Shown piece after piece: positions 18,068 through 26,558 of a stretch of DNA of 64,000 nt. The notes under the pieces are model-generated. The model was not told the DNA's origin, made no database searches, and worked only from the letters and a program-made list of their open reading frames with translations. Numbering within the stretch: position 1 is the stretch's first letter; every line of letters begins with the position of its first letter. The stretch is from NCBI RefSeq assembly GCF_014650755.1, contig NZ_BMVO01000001.1, forward strand, positions 310,001 through 374,000, given 5' to 3'. The translations under genes were made by a program, and so were the position numbers. Source of the stretch: Streptomyces chryseus. Lineage in GTDB: Bacteria > Actinomycetota > Actinomycetes > Streptomycetales > Streptomycetaceae.

Positions 18068-19386
18068 TCCGTCGGCACCTTCCATCCGAACCGCGCCTTG
18101 AGGGCCGCGCCGTGCGCCGGCAGGTCCTCCGCCTCGGCCAGCGTCACCACGTGGTGGGTGACCTCGGCGAGCGCCTCGCGCGTGTAGTCGACGATGTGGA
18201 TGCCGCGCAGGAACGACTGGACCGACAGGCCCGACGAGTGGCAGGCGCAGCCGCCGGTCGGCAGGACGTGGTTGGAGCCGGCGCAGTAGTCGCCGAGGGA
18301 GACGGGCGCGTACGGGCCGACGAAGATCGCGCCGGCGTTGCGCACCCGCGCGGCCACGGCGGACGCGTCGGCGGTCTGGATCTCCAGGTGCTCGGCGCCG
18401 TACGCGTCGACCACCTTGAGGCCGTCCTCCAGGCTGGAGACGAGCACGATCGCGGACTGCCGGCCGGCCAGCGCGGGCAGGATCCGGTCCTCGATGTGCT
18501 TGGTCGCGGCGACCTGGGGCTCCAGCTCCTTCTCCACGGCGGCCGCCAGCTCCTCGGAGTCGGTGACCAGCACGGCGGCGGCGAGCGGGTCGTGCTCGGC
18601 CTGGCTGATCAGGTCGGCGGCGACGTGCACCGGGTCGGCGGTGTCGTCCGCGAGGACGGCGATCTCGGTCGGTCCGGCCTCGGTGTCGATGCCGATCCGG
18701 CCGGTGAAGTAGCGCTTGGCGGCGGCGACCCAGATGTTGCCGGGGCCGGTGACCATGTTGGCGGGGGCGCACTCGTCGGTGCCGTACGCGAACATCGCCA
18801 CGGCCTGCGCGCCGCCCACGGCGTACACCTCGTCGACACCGAGGAGCGCGCACGCGGCCAGGATCGTCGGGTGCGGCAGACCGCCGAAGTCGGTCTGCGG
18901 CGGGGAAGCGAGCGCGATCGACTCGACGCCCGCCTCCTGCGCCGGGACGGCGTTCATGATCACGGAGGACGGGTAGACGGACCGTCCGCCCGGCGCGTAC
19001 AGGCCGACGCGCTCGACCGGCACCCACTTCTCGGTCACGGTGCCGCCGGGCACGACCTGGGTGGTGTGCTCGTTCCGGCGCTGCTCGCGGTGGACGATGC
19101 GGGCCCGCCGGATCGACTCCTCCAGCGCGGCTCTGACCTTGGGGTCGAGCTGTTCCAGGGCGTCGCTCAGCGCCTGCGCCGGGACGCGTACGCGCTCCAG
19201 CTCCACGCCGTCGAACTTCCGCGCGTACTCGATCAGCGCCGCCGTGCCCCGATGGTGCACGTCCTCGCAGATGGGCCGCACCTTTTCGAGGGCGGCCTGT
19301 ACGTCGAAGTCGGCACGGGGCAGCAGGTCGCGCAGGTCGGCGCCCTCGGGGAGGGCATCGCCACGCAGATCGATTCGAGAGATCAC
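18064..19386 (-). CDS. hisD: Histidinol dehydrogenase
   Basis: Zinc- and NAD-dependent enzyme performing the last two oxidations to histidine. The 440-residue protein contains [19 protein letters not shown], the family signature ending [29 protein letters not shown], the glutamate/histidine catalytic pair in GAEHLEI, and the zinc ligands in [10 protein letters not shown] and [15 protein letters not shown]. The GTG at 19386 begins the conserved ISRIDLRG; no strong Shine-Dalgarno precedes it. First gene of the main his operon, divergent from a membrane protein gene. Confidence 0.96.
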   Translation of the reverse strand: MISRIDLRGDALPEGADLRDLLPRADFDVQAALEKVRPICEDVHHRGTAALIEYARKFDGVELERVRVPAQALSDALEQLDPKVRAALEESIRRARIVHREQRRNEHTTQVVPGGTVTEKWVPVERVGLYAPGGRSVYPSSVIMNAVPAQEAGVESIALASPPQTDFGGLPHPTILAACALLGVDEVYAVGGAQAVAMFAYGTDECAPANMVTGPGNIWVAAAKRYFTGRIGIDTEAGPTEIAVLADDTADPVHVAADLISQAEHDPLAAAVLVTDSEELAAAVEKELEPQVAATKHIEDRILPALAGRQSAIVLVSSLEDGLKVVDAYGAEHLEIQTADASAVAARVRNAGAIFVGPYAPVSLGDYCAGSNHVLPTGGCACHSSGLSVQSFLRGIHIVDYTREALAEVTHHVVTLAEAEDLPAHGAALKARFGWKVPTE

Positions 19387-19427
19387 GCTGCCAATTCTCT
19401 CAGACCCCGTCCGGCGACCGAGCCCAC

Positions 19428-19444
19428 GTATCACTGGCTGATAC
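19428..19444. promoter_or_regulatory. 17-bp inverted repeat in the divergent hisD promoter region
   Basis: GTATCA and TGATAC arms flank a 5-bp centre, 42 nt upstream of the hisD start and in the only intergenic space before the operon. This is a plausible operator for a dimeric repressor. I could not place convincing -35/-10 boxes around it, and no regulator gene lies adjacent. Confidence 0.4.
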
Positions 19445-19531
19445 ACGCCCCACGCGTCATTCCTGACCAATAGCGTTCAGTCCGTCACTCAGAGGGAAGA
19501 ACGGCTGTACGAATCGGCGAAGGGGGCGGCC

Positions 19532-21139
19532 TTGACCGAGCCGCAGCAGGACGTCGAAGCGCCCGACTGGCTCAGTGCCTCGGAACTCGGCATGTGGCAG
19601 GCGTTCCGCAACGGCAGTACGTACGACCTCCGCACCCGCAATCCCGTCCTGGACGACCCGCTGTCGACCCGGCCGTGGCCTCCGGAACGCAGCGTCCGCG
19701 CGCGTGTCGTGGCGCTGCTGCTGCTCAGTGGTCCGCCCGCGCTGCCCGGGCGGGTCGCGGCCCTCAAACTCAGCGGCGTACAGATCACCGGCACCCTCAA
19801 GCTCGCGGGCGGCCGTGTCGAGCCGTACGTGGAGCTGAACAGCTGCCGCTTCGAGAAGGAGGTGCTGCTGCCCGAGTGCCACTTCACCACGCTGCGCATG
19901 GTGGGCTGCTCCATCCCCCGGCTGGAGGCGGCCCGGCTGCACACCGAGGGCGACCTGCATCTGCCGCGGTGCAGCGTCCCCGGCGGCATCCGGCTCACCG
20001 ACGCGCAGATCGGCACGGACCTGCTGATCAACCAGATCGTCGTGCGCCAGGACCGCAACGGCCGTTCGATCGCCGCCGACGGCCTGTCCGTCGCCCAGGA
20101 CCTCCAGGCCGAGATGATCGAGTCGCACGGCGAGTTCAGCCTGCGCGGCGCGAAGGTCGGGGTCTCGCTGAGCCTGCGCGGCAGCCGGCTGCGGCGGCCG
20201 TACGGCGTGGAGGGACGGCGTGCGCTGAACGCGCCCCAGCTGACCGTGGAGCGCACGCTCTACCTGACCCCGGCCGGCATCGGGCCCCGGGGCGCCGCGC
20301 CGGGGACCACTCCCCCGTACGGCATCGGGAACACGCCGGTACGCGGCACGCGGGTGCAGCGGTTCGAGTGCGAGGGCGGACTGCGGCTCGACGACGGGCG
20401 GTTCGGCGACGCGGTGGACTTCGACGGGGCGCGGTTCGTCATGACGCTCGGGCAGGAGCTGTCGCTGCGCCGGGTCCAGACGCCCGAGCTGCGGTTCCTG
20501 TGCGAGCGGCCCGACGAGGGCAAGGTCGTGCTGTCCGGCGCGAAGGTCGGCAACCTGGTCGACAAGGCGGACAGCTGGCCCCTGCCCGGCGGGCTGACGA
20601 TGAACGGCTTCACGTACGACTGCCTCGTGCCGCGCGGGCTGTTCCCGCTGGCGCGGCGGCTGGACTGGGTGACGGCCGCGACCCCGGAGTACGCGCCCGA
20701 GCCGTACGAGCGGCTGGCGGCCGTCCTGCGCGGCAGCGGGGAGGACGCGGACGCCCGGGAGGTGCTCCTGGCCAAGCAGCGAAGACGGCGCGAGACGCTG
20801 CCGCTCGCGGGAAAGCTGTGGGGCTACCTCCAGGACCTGACAGTGGCGTACGGCTACCGGCCGGGCCGGGCCGCGGTGTGGATGGCGGTGCTGTGGGCGG
20901 CGGGGGCGGTGGGGTTCGGGCTGCTCGATCCGCCCGCGATCAACCCGGACCAGCATCCGGAGTGGAACGCCTCGCTGTTCGCCCTGGACCTGCTGCTACC
21001 GGTGATCAATCTCGGGCAGGACGGGTACTGGCGGCTCGAACGGCCGTGGCAATGGGCGGCGGCGGGGCTGATCCTGCTCGGCTGGATCCTGGCGACGACG
21101 GTCGCGGCGGGGGCGTCACGGCTGCTGCGGCGCGGGTGA
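19532..21139 (+). CDS. Membrane-associated protein with beta-strand repeats (often named oxidoreductase)
   Basis: A 535-residue protein of a Streptomyces family usually labelled membrane-associated oxidoreductase without biochemical support; I see no nucleotide-binding or redox motif. Residues 1-350 hold short repeating strands of the type SGVQITGTLKLAGGRV and SLRGAKVGVSLSLRGSRL, which look like a right-handed beta-helix or bactofilin-like solenoid. Two membrane helices near the C-terminus (about 445-463 and 505-527) anchor it. The TTG at 19532 is supported by AAGGGGG 7-13 nt upstream. Function unknown; a scaffolding role is as likely as an enzymatic one. Confidence 0.7.
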   Translation: MTEPQQDVEAPDWLSASELGMWQAFRNGSTYDLRTRNPVLDDPLSTRPWPPERSVRARVVALLLLSGPPALPGRVAALKLSGVQITGTLKLAGGRVEPYVELNSCRFEKEVLLPECHFTTLRMVGCSIPRLEAARLHTEGDLHLPRCSVPGGIRLTDAQIGTDLLINQIVVRQDRNGRSIAADGLSVAQDLQAEMIESHGEFSLRGAKVGVSLSLRGSRLRRPYGVEGRRALNAPQLTVERTLYLTPAGIGPRGAAPGTTPPYGIGNTPVRGTRVQRFECEGGLRLDDGRFGDAVDFDGARFVMTLGQELSLRRVQTPELRFLCERPDEGKVVLSGAKVGNLVDKADSWPLPGGLTMNGFTYDCLVPRGLFPLARRLDWVTAATPEYAPEPYERLAAVLRGSGEDADAREVLLAKQRRRRETLPLAGKLWGYLQDLTVAYGYRPGRAAVWMAVLWAAGAVGFGLLDPPAINPDQHPEWNASLFALDLLLPVINLGQDGYWRLERPWQWAAAGLILLGWILATTVAAGASRLLRRG

Positions 21140-21211
21140 GCGTCGCATCGCGTGCGGGCGGACGGCGGGGGCGTCACAGCCTTTCGGGGTCTGCGCGCGG
21201 GCGTCACGGCT
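21110..21211. repeat. Three short direct repeats spanning the 3' end of the membrane protein gene
   Basis: GGGCGTCACGGCT occurs at 21110-21122 and 21199-21211, and a two-mismatch copy (GGGCGTCACAGCC) at 21168-21180. The first copy is coding, the others intergenic. The spacing is irregular. Origin unknown; local duplication or recombination is possible. Confidence 0.6.
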
Positions 21212-21213
21212 CG

Positions 21214-21243
21214 CGGGGTCACCGTTGCGGCACGGTGACCCCG
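21214..21243 (+). terminator. Hairpin terminator after the membrane-associated protein
   Basis: A perfect 11-bp stem (CGGGGTCACCG with CGGTGACCCCG) and an 8-nt loop, 75-104 nt past the stop codon. The rest of this 224-nt gap holds the direct repeats and presumably the next promoter, which I could not fix. Confidence 0.6.
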
Positions 21244-21363
21244 TCGCCGCCGCTACCTTTACCGTCCCTTGACCGACGGCGGCACAACCTTTCCAGCCGA
21301 TACGAAAGCTTCACCGCCATTCCCTGGCGCCTCCCCGACCTGCGGTTTTCAATGGAACGCACG

Positions 21364-22419
21364 ATGCCATTCCTTCGCGCTCTGATCAGCACCGCGCGCA
21401 TGATCCGCCACACCCCGAACCTGGGAGCCGGACTGCTCGACGACGACGAGGTGCTGCTCGACGTACCCGACGAGCGACTGGGACCGACCCTCGTCGCGGC
21501 GGCCCTCGGCGACCACGGGCCCGCGGCCAAGCTCCTCGCCACCACGCGCGAGGGCGCCGAGTGGGAGAACCGTGACCGCTACGCCACCCGCCTGGCGACG
21601 TTCGCCCACAGCCGCGAGGACTGGCTCTGCGACTGGCTAGCCGCCTCCCCGCGCGACCCGGACGCCCTGCTCGTGAAGGCCGAGCTGGCCGTGCGCAGGG
21701 CGTGGGAGTCGCCGGCGCGCGCGGAGCGGCTGCGCGACGTCGGCCCGCTGGTCGAGGCGGCGGCGGACGCCGCCCCGCGCGATCCGGTGCCGTGGCGCAT
21801 CGCCCTCGACCACGCGCGCGGCACGCGTGCGACGCACTCGGCGTTCGAGGAGCTGTGGGCCCAGGCGGTGGGCCGTTCCTCGCACCACTACGGCTGCCAC
21901 GTCTCGGCGCTCCTCTACCTCTCCGCCCAGTGGTACGGCTCGCACCGCGAGTGCTTCGACTTCGCCGAACAGGCGGCCGAGGACGCCCTGCCCGGATCGC
22001 TGGTGCAGGCCCTGCCCGTACGGGCGGCCTTCGCCCACCTGCTGAGCCGCCACGGCGGCGCGTCCGGTGCCGGTCCCGGTCCGACCGCGGGCGTCCGGCC
22101 CGAGCGCCTCGACGCGGCGGCCGACCTGGCGATCGCGCTGTCCGCCGAGTACGCGGCGGGCGACCCGTGGCCGGCCGAAGTGCGCAACCTGCTGGCGTAC
22201 GTCCTGGTCAGCCGGGGGCGGTGGGCCGAGGCCCTGGAGCAGTTCCGGCTGATCGGCCCGTACGCGACCTCGTTCCCCTGGGCGTCGGTGAGCGACGACG
22301 TACTGGGCCGGTTCCTCGAAGTCCGGGACACCGCGAAGATCCAGGTGGCCACGGCGATGCCTTTGCGGCCTTTGCGCGGGACGGCCCGCCGGGCCGGTTC
22401 CGGCGGCCATTACGCTTGA
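21364..22419 (+). CDS. Conserved hypothetical protein, alpha-helical repeat-like
   Basis: A 351-residue soluble protein with no recognised catalytic motif. Its composition (many Ala/Leu/Glu, evenly spaced Trp and Tyr) and segments such as DPDALLVKAELAVRRAWE and GDPWPAEVRNLLAYVLVSRG look like TPR-type helical repeats, as in protein-interaction scaffolds. A Gly/Pro-rich insert near residue 235 may be a linker. I chose the ATG that begins MPFLRALISTARMIRH; another in-frame ATG lies four codons upstream, and neither has a clear Shine-Dalgarno. The next gene starts 5 nt after its stop. Function unknown. Confidence 0.65.
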   Translation: MPFLRALISTARMIRHTPNLGAGLLDDDEVLLDVPDERLGPTLVAAALGDHGPAAKLLATTREGAEWENRDRYATRLATFAHSREDWLCDWLAASPRDPDALLVKAELAVRRAWESPARAERLRDVGPLVEAAADAAPRDPVPWRIALDHARGTRATHSAFEELWAQAVGRSSHHYGCHVSALLYLSAQWYGSHRECFDFAEQAAEDALPGSLVQALPVRAAFAHLLSRHGGASGAGPGPTAGVRPERLDAAADLAIALSAEYAAGDPWPAEVRNLLAYVLVSRGRWAEALEQFRLIGPYATSFPWASVSDDVLGRFLEVRDTAKIQVATAMPLRPLRGTARRAGSGGHYA

Positions 22420-22424
22420 GCGCT

Positions 22425-23216
22425 GTGACCACCGCTCGCCTTCCCCTCTTTCCGCTGAACTCGGTGCTGTTCCCCGGCCTGGTGCTGCCGCTGAACATCT
22501 TCGAGGAGCGTTATCGCGCCATGATGCGCGACCTGTCGAAGGGCGCGGACTCCGGCGACTCCGCACCGCCCGCCGACCCCTCCGCCGCCTCCTCCGACGA
22601 GGACGAGCCGCGCCGTTTCGTGGTCGTCGCCATCCGCGACGGGCGGGAGGTCGCCCCGACCGCGCCCGGCATGCCCGACTCCACCACCCTGACCGAGCGC
22701 GGGCCCGCGGCGGGCTTCGGGCCCGACCCGGTCCAGGCCTTCCACCGGGTCGGCTGCGTCGCGGACGCGGCGACGATCCGTGAGCGCGAGGACGGGGGTT
22801 TCGAGGTACTGGCCACCGGGACGACCCGGGTCAGGATCCTCTCCGTCGACGCGAGCGGCCCGTACCTCACCGCCGAGGTGGAGGAGCTGCCCGAGGAGCC
22901 GGGCGACGACGCGGGCGCACTGGCCGAGGGGGTGCTGCGGGCGTTCCGCAGCTACCAGAAGCGGCTGGCGGGAGCGCGGGAGCGCTCGCTGACGACCGGG
23001 GCGGAGCTGCCGGACGAGCCGTCCGTGGTGTCGTACCTGGTGGCGGCGGCGACGGTGCTCGACATCCCGGCCAAGCAGCGCCTGCTCCAGGCGCCCGACA
23101 CGGCGACCCGGCTGCGCGAGGAACTGAAGCTGCTGCGCTCCGAGACCGCGGTGATCCGCCATCTCCCCTCGCTGCCCGCCGTCGAGCTGACGCGGGCGCC
23201 CACCAGCCCCAACTGA
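22425..23216 (+). CDS. LON peptidase substrate-binding domain protein
   Basis: A 263-residue stand-alone N-terminal Lon-like domain without ATPase or protease parts. The family start LPLFPLNSVLFPGLVLPLNI and FEERYRAMM are clear, followed by an acidic Pro/Ser-rich insert (about residues 42-62), VGCVADAATIRE, and a helical end with LDIPAKQRLLQAPDTATRL. Such proteins are thought to bind polypeptide or to act as adaptors; cereblon shares the fold. The GTG begins 5 nt after the preceding stop and TACGCT lies 8 nt before it, so it is either coupled or nearly leaderless. Confidence 0.85.
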   Translation: MTTARLPLFPLNSVLFPGLVLPLNIFEERYRAMMRDLSKGADSGDSAPPADPSAASSDEDEPRRFVVVAIRDGREVAPTAPGMPDSTTLTERGPAAGFGPDPVQAFHRVGCVADAATIREREDGGFEVLATGTTRVRILSVDASGPYLTAEVEELPEEPGDDAGALAEGVLRAFRSYQKRLAGARERSLTTGAELPDEPSVVSYLVAAATVLDIPAKQRLLQAPDTATRLREELKLLRSETAVIRHLPSLPAVELTRAPTSPN

Positions 23217-23234
23217 CCCGGAGGCAGAGCCGCA

Positions 23235-23729
23235 GTGGCCAAGAAGAAGCGCCCGGCCGGAGGGACCCCCGCGACGGTCGCCCTGACCGAGGCGGGAACG
23301 GCGTACGTCCTGCACGCGTACGAGCACGACCCGGCGTCCCCCTCCTCCGGCGAGGAGGCGGCGCAGGCGCTGGGGGTGACGCCGGACCGCGTCTTCAAGA
23401 CCCTGGTCGCCGACATCGACGGCGCGCTGACGGTGGCGGTCGTGCCGGTGGCGGGTTCGCTCGACCTCAAGGCGCTGGCGGCGGCGGTCGGCGGGAAGCG
23501 GGCGGCGATGGCCGACCCGGTGGCGGCGGAACGCACCACGGGCTACGTCCGGGGCGGGATCTCGCCCCTGGGCCAGCGCAAGAGGCTCCCGACGGTCCTG
23601 GACGCCTCGGCCTCGTCGCACGAGACGGTGTGCGTCTCGGCGGGGCGGCGCGGCCTGGAGGTCGAACTCTCGCCCGCCGACCTGGCGGCGCTGACGGACG
23701 CGGTGATCGCCCCGATCGGGCGGACGTAG
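23235..23729 (+). CDS. ybaK: YbaK/EbsC-type Cys-tRNA(Pro) deacylase
   Basis: A 164-residue trans-editing enzyme that hydrolyses Cys mischarged on tRNA-Pro. Seen: the basic start AKKKRPAGGTPATVAL with the TPA motif, HAYEHDP, GVTPDRVFKTLVAD with the lysine at about 56, VVPVAGSLDLKALA, and the glycine-rich GYVRGGISPLGQRKRLPT that lines the active site. GGAGG lies about 10 nt before the GTG. It follows the LON-domain gene by 18 nt and is probably cotranscribed. Confidence 0.9.
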   Translation: MAKKKRPAGGTPATVALTEAGTAYVLHAYEHDPASPSSGEEAAQALGVTPDRVFKTLVADIDGALTVAVVPVAGSLDLKALAAAVGGKRAAMADPVAAERTTGYVRGGISPLGQRKRLPTVLDASASSHETVCVSAGRRGLEVELSPADLAALTDAVIAPIGRT

Positions 23730-23731
23730 CA

Positions 23732-23764
23732 CCCCGCCGTACGCGGGCCGGCGCCCCGGCGGGG
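23732..23764. terminator. Probable hairpin between ybaK and the DUF2567-like gene
   Basis: An 8-bp stem (CCCCGCCG with CGGCGGGG) and a 17-nt GC-rich loop between convergent genes. The stem is short and the loop could fold in other ways. Confidence 0.4.
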
Positions 23765-23778
23765 CGCGTCCCCGGCGT

Positions 23779-24504
23779 TCAGCCCCGCGTGCCGTCCCGC
23801 TCGCCCGCGCCCGGCTCCGGGTACGGCTCCCCGTACGGCGCCGGCCACTCCGGCTCCGGATCGCGGGGCCCGAACAGGGCCGTCAGCCCCAGATGGACCA
23901 GCAGCGCGGCCATCGGCCACGCCAGCAGCGCCCCCTTGGCGCCGAGCTTGAGCGGCGCGTCGAACGGCACGCCCTGCCCGACCTCGCGCGCCCGCTCGAC
24001 CACGTCGTCCGTCGGTCCGAGCCACACCCCGGTGCCCCAGGCCACCAGCGAGCCGAGCAGCCCGCCCAGCGCCAGGGCGACCACCAGCGGGATGCCGCCC
24101 CGGCGGTCGAACCAGAAGACCAGGGCCGCGGCGACCGCGCCGAAGGCGAGCGCCAGCAGCACGAACGTGCCGTCCGCGCCGATCGCCTCCTCGCCCTCCG
24201 AGTCCTTGAGGAAGACGGCCTTGTCGGTGGAGATCAGCGGCACGCGGGGCGCCAGCCACAGCCACAGGAGACCGAGCGCGACGCCGAGGACAGTCAGGGC
24301 CAGGACCACCACGGCGGCCCGGACCACCTCCGAGGAGAGACCGGCGCCGTCGTCCTGCTCCCCGGCCGCCGCGGGACTCGCGCCGGCCGCGTCGGCGGGC
24401 TCGGCGTGGGGCGCGTTCGGGGGCTGGGGAGCGGCCCCGGCTTCGGACTTCTGCCAGGGGTCGTTCGACGGCTGGTGGTGAGGCGGCGTCAGAGGAGCGG
24501 TCAC
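23779..24504 (-). CDS. DUF2567-like membrane protein
   Basis: A 241-residue integral membrane protein. After a Pro/Ala-rich cytosolic N-terminus of about 58 residues come a first helix (60-82), an extracytoplasmic stretch APRVPLISTDKAVFLKDSEG, two helices between about 108 and 157, an amphipathic region with DDVVERAREVGQG, and a final helix near 195-213. The APRVPL plus ADGTF pattern resembles the actinobacterial DUF2567 family, function unknown. GTG start. It is followed downstream by nothing on the same strand and preceded by the ABC transporter genes 78 nt away. Confidence 0.6.
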   Translation of the reverse strand: MTAPLTPPHHQPSNDPWQKSEAGAAPQPPNAPHAEPADAAGASPAAAGEQDDGAGLSSEVVRAAVVVLALTVLGVALGLLWLWLAPRVPLISTDKAVFLKDSEGEEAIGADGTFVLLALAFGAVAAALVFWFDRRGGIPLVVALALGGLLGSLVAWGTGVWLGPTDDVVERAREVGQGVPFDAPLKLGAKGALLAWPMAALLVHLGLTALFGPRDPEPEWPAPYGEPYPEPGAGERDGTRG

Positions 24505-24582
24505 CCTGCCATCGTGCCAGGCCCCGGGGGCCGGTGCCTCACCGGACCGGCGCGGGCCCGCCGGCCGGACGGCGCGGACCGG

Positions 24583-25431
24583 CTAGCGGACCGCCGCCCT
24601 GCGGTACGCCCAGGTGGCGACCGCCAGTGAGACGACGCCCACGACGGCGCACACCCCCAGGTCCAGGACCACCGAGGGCCAGTCCGGATGCGGGTCGAAG
24701 GTCCGGGCGAAGGCCTCGACGCCGTACGTCGACGGCAGCAGGTCCCGGGCGTACGTGAGGGGCACGGGCAGCCGCTCGGCGGGCAGCACCCCGAGCAGCA
24801 GCGCCGCCGACATGCCGAGCTGTCCGAGCAGGGTCGCCAGTTCCTGGCGCGGCGCGAGCAGGCCGAGCGCCGCGCCGAGCCCGGCGAGCGCCGCCCCGGC
24901 CAGCGGCACGACGGCCGCCAGCACCCACAGGTGGGTGAGCGGCAGCTGGAAGAGGACGCACCCGACGACGGCCGTGACGAAGGTGCCCGGCACGGTGAAG
25001 GAGGCGTAGGCGGCTGCCGCGCCGAGTACCACCGCGGCGGGCGGCACCGGCAGCGTGGCGTAGTGGTCGAGTCCGCCGCTGGCGCGCAGCTGTCCGAAGT
25101 ACTGGGCGAGCAGGTTGAGCGCGACGAACGCGACGACCAGCACGCTCGACCCGGCGACGACGGCCCGCGCCTCGCCGCCCCCGTCGACGACCCCGCGCAT
25201 CAGGACCATGATCCCGACGGACTGGAACGTGGCGACGAAGAGCAACGGGATACGAGCCACCCGCGCCCGGGACAGCTGCGCCCGGTAGACGGCGGTGAGC
25301 GAGGGCAGCAGGCGCGCGCGGGGGGCGAGCGGCGCGGGCAGGTCGCCGGCCGCACCGGCGTCGTCGTCCCGGCCCTTCGTCACCCGGATCCGCATGGAGC
25401 CGGTCTCGGCCTCCGCAGGCACGACACTCAC
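24583..25431 (-). CDS. ABC-2 type transporter permease
   Basis: A 282-residue membrane subunit with a basic cytosolic N-terminus of about 55 residues and six predicted helices, pairing with the ATPase encoded immediately upstream. The family pattern of ABC-2 exporters is visible in the helix cluster and in the C-terminal LPVPLTYARDLLPSTYGVEAF. The GTG start overlaps the ATPase stop (GTGA), so the two subunits are coupled. Substrate unknown; such pairs export drugs, lipids or polysaccharides. Confidence 0.8.
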   Translation of the reverse strand: MSVVPAEAETGSMRIRVTKGRDDDAGAAGDLPAPLAPRARLLPSLTAVYRAQLSRARVARIPLLFVATFQSVGIMVLMRGVVDGGGEARAVVAGSSVLVVAFVALNLLAQYFGQLRASGGLDHYATLPVPPAAVVLGAAAAYASFTVPGTFVTAVVGCVLFQLPLTHLWVLAAVVPLAGAALAGLGAALGLLAPRQELATLLGQLGMSAALLLGVLPAERLPVPLTYARDLLPSTYGVEAFARTFDPHPDWPSVVLDLGVCAVVGVVSLAVATWAYRRAAVR

Positions 25432-26450
25432 GCTTTGACCAGCCCCTTCGTACCGCTCGTGCTTCCGCCGAGTGCCAGGTAGACGTCTTCCAGGCTCGGG
25501 GTCGCGAGGGTGAAGTCGTCGAGCGCCGCGAACGCCTTGCCCCCGGTGACTGCGGCCACGGCCGCGCGCGCCTCGTCGGGGGACAGCCGCAGCACCCAGC
25601 GACGCCCGGACTCCTGCGCGGAGGCGCGCAGCGCGGCGACCTCGGGCACGTCCAGCGGCGCGCGCTCCCGCCAGACGAGGTCGAGCCGCACCTCGCCGGC
25701 GACGCGCGACTTGAGCCCGGCCGGGCTGTCGCACGCGATGACCCGGCCGCTCTCCAGCACCGCGACGCGGTCCAGGACCGTCTCGGCCTCGATGACATTG
25801 TGCGTGACGAGCAGCACGGTGGCGCCGTTCTCCGCCCGTCGGCGGTCGACGGCCGCCCACACCGCGCGGCGCGCGACGGGGTCCATGCCGGTGGTCGGTT
25901 CGTCCAGGACCAGGACGGGCCGCTCGCCCACCAGTACGGCGGCGAAGCAGGCGAGCCGGCGCTGACCGCCGGACAGCCTCTTGAGCGGCCGCCCGGCGAT
26001 GTCGCCGAGGCCGAGCTCTTCCAGTACGTCGTCCCGCTCGGCCCGCGCGGCCTTCGCGGTGAGCCCGCGCAGGCGTCCGGTCGTCTCGGCGGCGAGCGAC
26101 ACGGTCAGCTCGTCCAGCGCGGTCGATTCCTGTCCGAGGTACGCCACCAGCCGCGAGGCGCGCTCGGGATGCCGGACGAGGTCGTGCCCGAGCAGTGCGA
26201 CGCCGCCGGAGTCCGGGCGCATGAGCCCGGTGAGCTGCCGTACGAGCGTCGACTTTCCCGCGCCGTTGGGGCCGAGCAGCCCGAAGATCTCGCCCCGGTG
26301 GACGTCGAGGGAGATCCCGTCGGTGGCCCGCACGGCCGGCGTCGCGGGGACCCCGCGGCGGCCGCGTGCGGCGGGATATGTCTTGACCAGGTCCCGCACG
26401 GCACACACGACTCCCGTGCCGCGTCGCGCCTGCGCTGTGCCCGTACTCAC
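25428..26450 (-). CDS. ABC transporter ATP-binding protein
   Basis: A 340-residue ATPase of the drug/antibiotic-exporter type. Motifs: Walker A LLGPNGAGKSTL (about 58-69), Q-loop GQES, signature LSGGQRRLACF (about 159), Walker B PVLVLDEPTTGMDP and the switch histidine in LLVTHNVIEAE. The last 110 residues form the accessory domain typical of this class, with LRLSPDEARAAV. It begins 108 nt from the NYN-domain gene and is cotranscribed with its permease. Confidence 0.92.
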   Translation of the reverse strand: MSTGTAQARRGTGVVCAVRDLVKTYPAARGRRGVPATPAVRATDGISLDVHRGEIFGLLGPNGAGKSTLVRQLTGLMRPDSGGVALLGHDLVRHPERASRLVAYLGQESTALDELTVSLAAETTGRLRGLTAKAARAERDDVLEELGLGDIAGRPLKRLSGGQRRLACFAAVLVGERPVLVLDEPTTGMDPVARRAVWAAVDRRRAENGATVLLVTHNVIEAETVLDRVAVLESGRVIACDSPAGLKSRVAGEVRLDLVWRERAPLDVPEVAALRASAQESGRRWVLRLSPDEARAAVAAVTGGKAFAALDDFTLATPSLEDVYLALGGSTSGTKGLVKA

Positions 26451-26513
26451 GAGGGACGAGCCTACGGGGTTCCGGGCCGGTCGCCTTCCCCGGGGCGGTG
26501 CCGGATCACGAAA

Positions 26514-26539
26514 CCGGGGGCATCCCCTGACACCCCCGG
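26514..26539 (-). terminator. Probable hairpin after the NYN-domain gene
   Basis: A 7-bp GC-only stem (CCGGGGG with CCCCCGG) and a 12-nt loop, 20-45 nt past the stop of the NYN-domain gene and ahead of the ABC ATPase gene. Confidence 0.4.
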
Positions 26540-26558
26540 GGCGCTGCCGCTCCAGCCC

